From DATAWZ01 sp036266975 (GTDB taxonomy: Bacteria; Actinomycetota; Thermoleophilia; Solirubrobacterales; Solirubrobacteraceae): a DNA stretch of 5,252 nucleotides. The translations under genes and the position numbers were made by a program. The stretch lies in the NCBI GenBank assembly GCA_036266975.1, contig DATAWZ010000104.1, forward strand, positions 1 to 5,252. Reading direction: 5' to 3'. The notes beneath the pieces are model-generated. The model did no database searches. It worked only from the letters and a program-made list of their open reading frames with translations, and was not told where the DNA came from. The number at the start of each line of letters is the position of its first letter. Position 1 is the stretch's first letter. This document shows, piece after piece, positions 1-5,252 of the stretch.

Positions 1-1
1 C

Positions 2-139
2 GAACTCAACACCGACATCCGCGCCTGGATCGACACCTGGAACGACCAGCCCCGCCCCTACGTCTGGACCAAAACCGCCGACCAAATCCTCGACTCCATC
101 GCCACCTACTGCAACCGAATTAACGAAACACAACACTAG
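2..139 (+). CDS. IS630-family transposase, C-terminal 45 residues (5' end outside window)
   Basis: Only the end of this gene is present: the frame is open from the window edge and stops at TAG 137-139. The 45 visible residues carry the tail typical of IS630-family DDE transposases: a W-x3-W pair (W9, W13), then PRPYVWTKTADQIL (residues 17-30) and an ending close to ATYCNRINETQH. The catalytic DDE residues lie upstream and cannot be checked, so activity is unknown. The family cuts and pastes at TA dinucleotides. By hand count the first 140 bases are about 57% G+C, well below the rest of the window, and the + strand is C/A-rich, which fits imported DNA. The right end of the element must lie shortly after the stop, but no terminal inverted repeat can be assigned without the left end. 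Identification is from memory of the family's C-terminal motif. Confidence 0.85.
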   Translation, partial: ELNTDIRAWIDTWNDQPRPYVWTKTADQILDSIATYCNRINETQH

Positions 140-210
140 ACGCTCGAGGCGCAGCGAACACTCGCCGCGCCGCCCGTCCGTTAAAAGAGCCTGGTCTGCG
201 CCGACGCGGC

Positions 211-216
211 TATATT
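211..216 (+). promoter_or_regulatory. Possible -10 box (TATATT) before the MFS/CNBD gene
   Basis: TATATT fits the TAnnnT form of a housekeeping -10 element and is the most AT-rich hexamer in a very GC-rich spacer. It ends 11 bases before the GTG at 228, so transcription would begin at about 223-225. No convincing -35 hexamer sits 16-18 bases upstream (the 17-bp position reads AGCCTG). The box could be native, or could belong to the end of the neighbouring insertion sequence. The call is inferred from motif and position only. Confidence 0.35.
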
Positions 217-227
217 CGCGTCCCATC

Positions 228-1859
228 GTGGAGGAGGGGAGCGCAGCCGGAGCGTTGGGCGTGCTCAGGCGGGGGATGCGAAACCGCCTCCTGCGCCGCA
301 TCGAGCTCGGATTCATCGGCTTCAACGCGGCCGAGTACGCCGAATGGATCGCGGTGCTGGTGTACGCGTATGCGCACGGCGGCACGCTGACTGCGGCCGC
401 CGTCGCGGTTGTCTCGCTCGTTCCCTGCGCGCTTGTCGCCCCGCTGATCGCAGCGCGGGCGGAGCGCTACGCCCCCGGGCGGGTGCTCGCCGCGGGCTAT
501 GCGGCGCAGGCCGCGGGCATGGGGCTCGCCGCGGCCGTGATCGCCGGGGGCGCGCCGCCGGGGTTCGTGTACGCAGCGGCGGTTCTCGCGGCGATCCCCT
601 TTACGGTCGTCCGGCCCGCTCAGTCGGTGCTCCTGCCGGGCGTTGTCGCGCGGCCCGAGGAACTGGTCGCGGCCAATGTGATCTCGAGCTGGTGTGAGGG
701 TGCCGGCGTTGTCGCGGGCCCGCTGCTGGCGGGCGCCGTGATCGCGCCGATCGGGCCGGCCGGCGTATTGGCCGTCTTCGCCGTGGTCTCTCTCGGCGGC
801 GCCGCGGCGGTTTGGCCGGCTCGCGATGCGGTAGCTCCCAGCCCCGCTGACGAGAGTGCTTCGGGCGGCGTACGCGAGGCCGTAGGGGCGCTGCGCGAGG
901 ACCCCAACGCACGCGTCCTGTTCGGTCTCGTCGCGACGCAGTCGGTCGTCCTCGGCGCGCTCGATCTGCTGTTCGTGGTGATCGCGTTCCGGCTCATCGG
1001 CGCCGGGCGGTCGGCGGTGGGCTTCCTCGGGGCGGCGTTCGGATTCGGCGGGATCGCCGGATCGGCGCTCGCGGTCCTCCTCGTCTGCCGCCGCCGTCTC
1101 GCGCCGCCGCTACTTGCGGCGGCCGTCGTGTGGGCGGCGGCGTTCGTCGCGCTCGGCGCGCAGCGCGGGGCGCTTGGCGCGTATCTGCTGCTCGGTCTCT
1201 CCGGCGCCGCGCGGAGCATCGTCGATGTCGCCGGACGAAGCCTTCTGCAGCGCGTCTGTGGAAGCGCCGTCCTGGCGCGCGTCTTCGGCCTCCTCGAGGG
1301 CTCCGACATGGCCGCCTATGCGCTCGGAAGCCTGCTCGTGCCCGCGCTCGCCGCGATCGATGGCCCGCGCGCCGCGGTGATCGGCGTGGGGCTCGTGCTG
1401 CCCGTGGTGCTGGTGTTCGGGCTGCGGCGCCTGCTGACGATCGACGCCCACGCAACGGTGCCGGTCGTCCAGATCGGCCTGCTGCGCGGCAGCGAGCTCT
1501 TCTCGGCGCTGCCGGCGCCCGCGCTCGAGGCGCTGGCGCACGATATGGCGCCCGCCCACGCAAGCGATGGCGAGGTGATTCTCGCCGAAGGCGATCCCGG
1601 CGACCGCTACTTCATGATCGCCGAGGGCGAGGTCGCCGTGACGCGCTCCGGGAAGCAACTGCGCACGCTGCGCCGCGGCGAGGGGTTCGGTGAGATCGCT
1701 CTGCTGCACGACGTACCGCGCACGGCCACCGTTACCGCCACGACTGAGACGGCGCTCTACGCGCTCGAGAAGCCGGCGTTTCTGGCGGCGCTCACGGGTC
1801 ATGCGCCGAGCGCGGGTCGCGCCGAGTCGATCGCCGGCGAGCGGCTGGCCAAGACCTAG
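228..1859 (+). CDS. MFS-type transporter with C-terminal cyclic-nucleotide-binding (Crp-like) domain
   Basis: The 543-residue product joins two domains. Residues about 25-402 hold some 12 hydrophobic segments (for example 56-78, 86-107, 150-176, 231-257, 262-287, 381-400) and resemble the MFS_3/enterobactin-exporter-like group, with the family-style stretch RPAQSVLLPGVVARPEELVA at 129-148. Residues about 420-525 form a cyclic-nucleotide-binding domain: a helix containing LFSALP (424-429), the turn EGDPGDRYFMIAEGEV (454-469), and a phosphate-binding cassette at 487-502 that keeps the ribose-binding Glu (E489) and phosphate-binding Arg (R498). No DNA-binding helix-turn-helix follows, so this is a membrane protein with a cytoplasmic sensor and not a Crp regulator. 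The likely role is export or uptake of an unknown small molecule gated by cAMP, cGMP or a similar ligand (inference). The start is uncertain: GTG 228 has no upstream Shine-Dalgarno, whereas GGAG at 249-252 suits GTG 261, and ATG 276 is also possible. All three lie before the first helix. Confidence 0.85.
   Translation: MEEGSAAGALGVLRRGMRNRLLRRIELGFIGFNAAEYAEWIAVLVYAYAHGGTLTAAAVAVVSLVPCALVAPLIAARAERYAPGRVLAAGYAAQAAGMGLAAAVIAGGAPPGFVYAAAVLAAIPFTVVRPAQSVLLPGVVARPEELVAANVISSWCEGAGVVAGPLLAGAVIAPIGPAGVLAVFAVVSLGGAAAVWPARDAVAPSPADESASGGVREAVGALREDPNARVLFGLVATQSVVLGALDLLFVVIAFRLIGAGRSAVGFLGAAFGFGGIAGSALAVLLVCRRRLAPPLLAAAVVWAAAFVALGAQRGALGAYLLLGLSGAARSIVDVAGRSLLQRVCGSAVLARVFGLLEGSDMAAYALGSLLVPALAAIDGPRAAVIGVGLVLPVVLVFGLRRLLTIDAHATVPVVQIGLLRGSELFSALPAPALEALAHDMAPAHASDGEVILAEGDPGDRYFMIAEGEVAVTRSGKQLRTLRRGEGFGEIALLHDVPRTATVTATTETALYALEKPAFLAALTGHAPSAGRAESIAGERLAKT
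230..252 (+). promoter_or_regulatory. Purine-rich Shine-Dalgarno region bearing on the MFS/CNBD start
   Basis: GGAGGAGGGGAG (230-241) and a second GGAG (249-252) lie just inside the longest reading frame, downstream of GTG 228. The second is 8 bases before GTG 261, a normal spacing. The first is about 15 bases before TTG 255, which is rather long. If these are used, translation starts at 261 and the protein is 532 residues. If GTG 228 is used, the transcript would be almost leaderless given the TATATT box at 211-216. Sequence alone does not settle it. Confidence 0.4.
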
Positions 1860-4096
1860 GCGCTGGCGGCTTCGCGCGCCGGCCCGGCGATTGTCTCTTG
1901 AAGGCGCCGGGCCGCGTCGATGTGGTCGCCGGTCCAGATCATCCGCACCGCGGTTGCCCCTGCCTGACCATCGTCATCGCCGAGGTCGCGTGCGAGTGTT
2001 TCGAGCAGGCGACCATCAGCGAGGCCGTCGGGAGCAAGCGGTTCGGGCACTTCGCCCGAACCATCCAGGCTCAGCGCGAGTTGCTCGTACCAGGCCGTCA
2101 CCGCGTGGGCGCGGGCAGCGAGTTCGGCGCGTGCGGCAGAACGGTCGCCCGGAGCGCCCTCGTCGCGCCGCCACAGGTCTAGCACGGCATCCCCGGCAAG
2201 GCGCAGCCCGGCGACGCCGGAGACGAGGCTCGACACCTCGGCAAGCGACGCCCGCTTGGCGCCCCGTTCGACGAGGTAGGTGCGAAACGCGTCGTCGAGC
2301 CGCCTCGCCGCCGCTGCGGCACGCGCTGCTTCGGCGTCGGGAGCGCGACCGCCGGTCGCGCCGGCACGCGCAGCCTCACAGCGCGCCATCCCGTAAGTCA
2401 CGGCAACGTCGAGGTACCGGGCGCCTTCGGCGTAGGCCTCAGACAGCGAGCGCCCGAGGGCCGCTGCCGCGCCCCGCGGCCAGAAGAGCGTGCCGACCGC
2501 GAGGCTGACGCCGCACCCGAGCGCGACGTCCTCGACGCGGATCAGCCCCACATGCCAGCCGATCGGCTGCAGGATGTTGTAGAGGATGACCAAGGTCAGG
2601 GTGAAAGCGGCCTGGCCGGTCGCGAAGGAGACGGCGGCCGGGGCGAAGCCCGCTACGAGCACGGCGGGCGCGAGGACCAGCCATAGCACGGTCGAATCGG
2701 TCCCGATCGCATACAGGAGCAGTGCCCCGGCGACAAACCCGGCGACCGTCCCGAGGAGTCCGCGCACGACGTTCTGGCCGGTCGCAAGCGCGTTTGAGCG
2801 AAGCACCGACAGTGCGCCGAGGACAACCCAGAAAGAGTGCTCGGCACCGGTCAGGGCGGCGATCCCGAGCGCGATACCGAGCGCGGCGCCGCCTCGCAGG
2901 CTGTTATGGAGCCAGACCGAGCGGCGGGCGGCGTGCGCGGCGGCACGCTCGTGGGCGGAGGCGATCGGCGCGGCGAGCCCTGCCGGGCGCGCGCCGAGGA
3001 GTCGCTCCCGCCAGCCGCGTTGCTCCGCTTGGGCGACGATCTCCAGGTTCGCGCCGATCTGGAGGGTCACAAAGCTCAGCTCCTGCGCGCGGAAGGTCGG
3101 ATCCAGGGCACTGATCAGCTCGCCGCGGTCGCCTGTGAGGTCAACGCTCGTCTCCCGCTCCATCTCCTCCAACGCTGCACGGAGGCTGGCCATTGCGGTG
3201 CGAAGCTCACCGGGATCGCTGCCACTGGCCTCGAGGAGGACCGCGCCGCTCTCAAGCACGCTGGCCGCTGCGCGCCTGACCTGGCAGATCGAGCGCTTGG
3301 GCGCCGTGCTGGCGGCACAGGAGCGCAGAACCACCGCATGCAGCCAGTCGAGCTCATCGACCAGTCGCACCAGTACGCGCGTTGCGGTGCTCAGCCCGGT
3401 CGGGCGGTAGGGCGTGGCAAAGAACGCGCGCTCGAGCGCCGCGATCGCCTCAGTCGTGTGCTCAGCAGCCAGCTGGTGCTCCTTGGGGTCGACGACGTCG
3501 CCGAGCACCCATGCGAGGTGCGCCCGGAGCTGCTCGGCGACGGCGCGACAGGCCGTCGCGGCCGGGCGGCGAAGCGGGTCACGCGATGGCGACGGCCAAA
3601 GAAGCCAGACCGCAAGCAGGGCCGCTCCGGCCGCCATGCCCCAGCCGGCAAGGCGATCGGGGACGGCTGAGAACGGAGCGGCGAGCGAAACCGGCAAGAT
3701 CAGCGCAAGGAGCAGTGCGGTCGTTGCGCTCGCGAGCGCCGAGCTGACGACTCCCGCGAAGAGCACGGCGAACCCGAGCACGGCGGTCACGAGCGGGGCG
3801 AGCCAATCGACACTCGACACCGCCGTGCCGATGACGACGAACGCACCGCCCACCACGGCTAGCATCGCCTGGGCACGGAGGCGGTCGGCCATCGGACCGC
3901 CGAAGGATGCGAGCAGCAGCATCGAGAACGAGCCGAACGCCGCGAAGGCGGCGATTTCCGGGTTGGCGATGATCTTGATGGCGATCGCGAAGAGGCCAGG
4001 CATCACGATCGCGGCGCGCCCGGCCCGGCGAAGCGCGAGCAGATCGCCGTCGCGGGCGCGGACCCAGCGCAGCAGGCGTGTCACGGAGGGCATCAT
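1856..4096 (-). CDS. FUSC family protein (fusaric-acid-resistance / aromatic-acid-exporter type membrane protein)
   Basis: From ATG 4096 the product is 746 residues with the layout of large FUSC-family proteins (YccS/AaeB-like): about six hydrophobic helices (roughly 26-168), a long soluble section (about 169-395), a second set of about six helices (399-540), and a soluble C-terminal part. The second block is the FUSC_2-type core: FWVVLGALSVL at 422-432, RGLLGTVAGF at 445-454, RVEDVALGCG at 520-529 and FWP at 538-540. AaeB and the fusaric-acid-resistance proteins are efflux components, but most members have no known substrate and no HlyD-type partner is present here, so the substrate is unknown. 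The frame runs back to GTG 4198, but that 34-residue extension has eight Arg and looks non-coding. ATG 4096 or the adjacent ATG 4093 puts the first helix at the usual place, although the ribosome binding site is weak (AGGCGG about 13 bases upstream). The stop overlaps that of the convergent MFS/CNBD gene. Confidence 0.9.
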   Translation of the reverse strand: MMPSVTRLLRWVRARDGDLLALRRAGRAAIVMPGLFAIAIKIIANPEIAAFAAFGSFSMLLLASFGGPMADRLRAQAMLAVVGGAFVVIGTAVSSVDWLAPLVTAVLGFAVLFAGVVSSALASATTALLLALILPVSLAAPFSAVPDRLAGWGMAAGAALLAVWLLWPSPSRDPLRRPAATACRAVAEQLRAHLAWVLGDVVDPKEHQLAAEHTTEAIAALERAFFATPYRPTGLSTATRVLVRLVDELDWLHAVVLRSCAASTAPKRSICQVRRAAASVLESGAVLLEASGSDPGELRTAMASLRAALEEMERETSVDLTGDRGELISALDPTFRAQELSFVTLQIGANLEIVAQAEQRGWRERLLGARPAGLAAPIASAHERAAAHAARRSVWLHNSLRGGAALGIALGIAALTGAEHSFWVVLGALSVLRSNALATGQNVVRGLLGTVAGFVAGALLLYAIGTDSTVLWLVLAPAVLVAGFAPAAVSFATGQAAFTLTLVILYNILQPIGWHVGLIRVEDVALGCGVSLAVGTLFWPRGAAAALGRSLSEAYAEGARYLDVAVTYGMARCEAARAGATGGRAPDAEAARAAAAARRLDDAFRTYLVERGAKRASLAEVSSLVSGVAGLRLAGDAVLDLWRRDEGAPGDRSAARAELAARAHAVTAWYEQLALSLDGSGEVPEPLAPDGLADGRLLETLARDLGDDDGQAGATAVRMIWTGDHIDAARRLQETIAGPAREAASA

Positions 4097-4231
4097 GCAC
4101 AAAGCACGCCGCCTGCCCGGCGCGCGCCGTTCTATCCAGCTAGCGGCGGGCTGAAGGGAAGGCGGCAGACCGCCTCGCGGCCTGGACCCAGCGCGCACAA
4201 CGGCGACCCCTGCTAGGCCCGTTGGCAGCCG

Positions 4232-4245
4232 GCTGAGCGGTCAGC
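4232..4245 (-). other. Short hairpin at the end of the small acidic-protein gene
   Basis: GCTGA (4232-4236) pairs perfectly with TCAGC (4241-4245) around a four-base GCGG loop, overlapping the stop of the 4421-4245 gene. A perfect 10-bp palindrome, CAGCCGGCTG (4226-4235), overlaps the stem's left arm, so the two structures exclude each other. No T-run follows on the reverse strand, so this is not a standard intrinsic terminator. Such hairpins arise easily at this GC content, and it may mean nothing. Confidence 0.2.
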
Positions 4246-4421
4246 TACGACGCGCGCTTGCGGGCGATCCAGGCCACGAATCGCTCCCACGGACTCGGCT
4301 CATACGGCGCAGGATCAACCGGCGCCTCGCCCTCGGGCCGCCACGACTCGTCGGTGTCGAGCCACGCGCCGACGTTGACTCCGTCGGAGGGCTCCTGCTC
4401 TGGCGGTTCGGGCTCGCTCAT
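4245..4421 (-). CDS. Small acidic Trp-containing hypothetical protein (58 aa)
   Basis: I do not recognise a named family. From ATG 4421 the frame encodes 58 residues ending in TAG. The first 46 residues are strongly acidic and proline-rich (13 Asp/Glu against one Arg) and likely disordered. The last 14 are basic and amphipathic: WERFVAWIARKRAS (45-58), with R47, R54, K55 and R56. Four tryptophans (W20, W27, W45, W51) are many for so short a protein. There is no signal peptide or true membrane helix. The frame runs upstream to 4559, but that would overlap the start of the divergent DHFR-like gene and adds Arg-rich, non-coding-looking sequence, so ATG 4421 is preferred. No good Shine-Dalgarno precedes it. 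The biased, coherent composition argues for a real gene, and short acidic proteins of this style are common in actinobacteria. It lies 148 bp upstream of FUSC on the same strand, so co-transcription is possible but not shown. Confidence 0.6.
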   Translation of the reverse strand: MSEPEPPEQEPSDGVNVGAWLDTDESWRPEGEAPVDPAPYEPSPWERFVAWIARKRAS

Positions 4422-4430
4422 TACGCGGCG

Positions 4431-4436
4431 AGTGTA
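4431..4436 (-). promoter_or_regulatory. Possible -10 box (TACACT) before the small acidic-protein gene
   Basis: Read on the reverse strand, TACACT fits TAnnnT and ends 9 bases before ATG 4421, which predicts a nearly leaderless transcript. That would agree with the lack of a Shine-Dalgarno in front of this gene, and leaderless genes are common in actinobacteria. No strong -35 is seen; the nearest candidate, TTCATC, is about 18 bases upstream. The evidence is motif and position only. Confidence 0.25.
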
Positions 4437-4499
4437 CCGGCGCCCGCGCCGGCGATGAATCCTTCGCGCAGCGGCGGTCCAATGGGCACAACCACGACC

Positions 4500-4505
4500 G
4501 GAGGA
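4500..4505 (+). promoter_or_regulatory. Ribosome binding site of the DHFR-like gene
   Basis: GGAGGA at 4500-4505 lies 7 bases before ATG 4513, an ideal spacing. It fixes that ATG as the start; the ATG at 4506 is out of frame and too close. It is the clearest ribosome binding site in the window. The spacer 4422-4512 must also hold promoters for both divergent genes, but I see no convincing forward -10 box in it. Confidence 0.8.
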
Positions 4506-4512
4506 ATGCGCG

Positions 4513-5076
4513 ATGCGCGAGCTGATCGTCACCGAGTTTGTGTCACTGGACGGAGTCATGGAAGCCCCCGGAGGGGAAGCGGGCTACCCGCACGCCGGCT
4601 GGGTCGGGCAGTACTTCACCGACGAACTAGGCGCCTACAAGCAGAACGAGCAGCTCGCCGCGGACATCCTCGTGCTCGGGCGACGGACATACGAGACCTT
4701 CGTCGGCGCCTGGCCGCATCAGGAGGGGCCGATGGCCGACAAGATCAACACGATGAGCAAGCTGGTCGCCTCGACGACGCTCGGCTCCTCGGACTGGGCG
4801 GCCACGACCGTGGTCGGCGCGAACCTGGAGGACGCAGTCCGCGAGCGCAAGCAGCAGGACGGGGGGCCTATCCTCGTCGCCGGCAGCCGCTCGGTGGTTC
4901 ACGCGCTCCTGGACGGCGGTCTCGTCGATCAGATCAACCTGCAGGTGTTCCCGCTCGTCCTCGGGAGCGGTAAGCGCGTCTACCCGGACCGGCCGGAGCC
5001 GATCCGCCTCGGCCTCGAGTCCTCGCGTACGCTCGGCAGCGGAGTCGTGCTGCAGAGCTACCGCGTGACCGGCTGA
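4513..5076 (+). CDS. Dihydrofolate reductase family protein (RibD C-terminal domain type, YyaP/YwjB-like)
   Basis: The 187-residue soluble protein spans a single RibD_C/DHFR-like fold at the usual length. It opens with the family signature MRELIVTEFVSLDGVMEAPG (1-20), has the nucleotide-phosphate-binding-like LGRRTYE (55-61), and ends with AGSRSVVHALLDGGLVDQ (123-140) followed by LQVFPLVLGSGKRVY (143-157), the Val-Asp and Pro-Leu-x-Leu-Gly-x-Gly elements that mark the family. Members are presumed NAD(P)H-dependent reductases related to the reductase half of RibD. Most have no proven substrate, and true folate reduction should not be assumed. The start is well set by GGAGGA at 4500-4505. The gene diverges from the small acidic-protein gene across a 91-bp spacer and appears to be transcribed alone. 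Nothing looks truncated. Confidence 0.92.
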   Translation: MRELIVTEFVSLDGVMEAPGGEAGYPHAGWVGQYFTDELGAYKQNEQLAADILVLGRRTYETFVGAWPHQEGPMADKINTMSKLVASTTLGSSDWAATTVVGANLEDAVRERKQQDGGPILVAGSRSVVHALLDGGLVDQINLQVFPLVLGSGKRVYPDRPEPIRLGLESSRTLGSGVVLQSYRVTG

Positions 5077-5103
5077 GGCAGGACGCGGGACTGCGCAGGA
5101 GCC

Positions 5104-5116
5104 GGCGCTGCGCGCC
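5104..5116 (+). terminator. Weak hairpin downstream of the DHFR-like gene
   Basis: GGCGC (5104-5108) pairs with GCGCC (5112-5116) around a TGC loop, 27 bases after the DHFR-like stop codon. The position suits a transcription terminator, but the stem is only five pairs and no T-tract follows. It is a candidate only. Confidence 0.2.
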
Positions 5117-5252
5117 CGCTAAGCCTGGATCCACCGTTTGGTTGCGCTGCGGCTGGGGTTGTTGGTTGACCGGGGCGTCGGGCGCTGGGTTGGCGTGTTT
5201 TCAGCGGGGCGCGGGGCCTGCTGAGGCTGGTGGGCCAGTCGGGGTCGTCGTG
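5117..5252 (-). other. Unassigned right-edge segment, G/T-rich on the + strand; possible Pro-rich reverse-strand gene end
   Basis: No gene can be named here. In 5141-5200 I count 30 G, 18 T, 11 C and a single A, a strand bias unlike the flanking genes. On the reverse strand three frames enter from the edge. One is open from 5250 to a TAG at 5119-5121, giving a Pro/Arg/Gln/Thr-rich tail that ends NPSRSATKRWIQA. A second stops at 5201-5203 with a tail ending SAGPAPR. A third stays open well into the DHFR-like gene. Any could be the C-terminus of a gene whose body lies beyond the window, or none. The motif TTGGTTG occurs twice, at 5138-5144 and 5162-5168. Confidence 0.3.

Noticed and set aside
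1110..1802. Long reverse-strand open frames within the MFS/CNBD gene (also 620-1309 and 994-1563).
   Set aside because: They are Arg/Ala/Pro-rich without domain motifs, lie fully opposite a gene with clear domains, and are expected in GC-rich coding DNA.
1690..2508. Forward frame of 272 codons crossing the junction of the two convergent genes.
   Set aside because: The product is very Arg-rich and shapeless, and it overlaps the cyclic-nucleotide domain and the FUSC C-terminus, both well supported.
2586..4154. Forward frames opposite the FUSC gene (2586-3410, 2837-3670, 3414-4154).
   Set aside because: Biased Ser/Ala/Arg composition, mutual overlap and no recognisable motif; the reverse FUSC frame explains the sequence.
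4097..4198. 34-residue N-terminal extension of the FUSC protein from GTG 4198.
   Set aside because: It is Arg/Pro-rich and unlike a membrane-protein N-terminus, and ATG 4096 gives the usual family architecture.
4422..4559. Longer form of the small acidic protein starting at 4559.
   Set aside because: It would overlap the first 47 bases of the well-supported DHFR-like gene and adds a stretch of different, Arg-rich composition.
4455..4973. Forward frame of 172 codons overlapping the DHFR-like gene.
   Set aside because: It is an Arg/Gly-rich shadow; the DHFR-like frame has the ribosome binding site and all the motifs.
1..5252. CRISPR arrays, tRNA or rRNA genes, riboswitches, defence or phage modules.
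   Set aside because: I saw no regularly spaced repeats, no cloverleaf or rRNA-like sequence, and no proteins of such systems. There is no convincing new multi-gene system here.

Overview
The window is high-GC DNA, roughly 70% G+C by eye, with dense coding on both strands and long shadow frames opposite the real genes. Codon use, GTG/ATG starts and the families present (an MFS permease fused to a cyclic-nucleotide-binding domain, a FUSC-type membrane protein, an actinobacterial-style DHFR-like protein) suggest a chromosomal segment of an actinobacterium. Thermoleophilia/Solirubrobacterales is my best guess, from family resemblance only.

Layout. (1) Bases 2-139 encode the last 45 residues of an IS630-family transposase, running in from outside the window. 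(2) After an 88-bp gap with a TATATT -10-like box lies a forward gene, 228-1859, for a 12-helix MFS-like permease with a C-terminal Crp-type cyclic-nucleotide-binding domain. (3) Convergent to it is a reverse-strand gene, 4096 to 1856, for a large FUSC-family inner-membrane protein. The two genes share the four bases CTAG as overlapping stop codons. (4) Upstream of it on the same strand is a small gene, 4421-4245, for a 58-residue acidic protein with a basic amphipathic tail. (5) A 91-bp divergent spacer separates this from a forward gene, 4513-5076, for a RibD-C/dihydrofolate-reductase-like protein with a clear ribosome binding site. (6) The last 176 bp hold no gene I can name. They become strongly G/T-rich on the + strand, and Pro-rich reverse frames run off the edge.

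How the genes fit together. The two large genes encode membrane proteins, one probably nucleotide-sensing and the other an efflux-type protein of unknown substrate, but nothing in the sequence ties them into one pathway. They converge rather than form an operon. The small acidic protein could be co-transcribed with the FUSC gene, though 148 bp separate them. The DHFR-like gene is an independent unit. I see no CRISPR array, tRNA, rRNA, phage module or clear new multi-gene system. The points most worth a second look are the transporter-sensor fusion, the small acidic protein, and the compositional breaks at both ends of the window.
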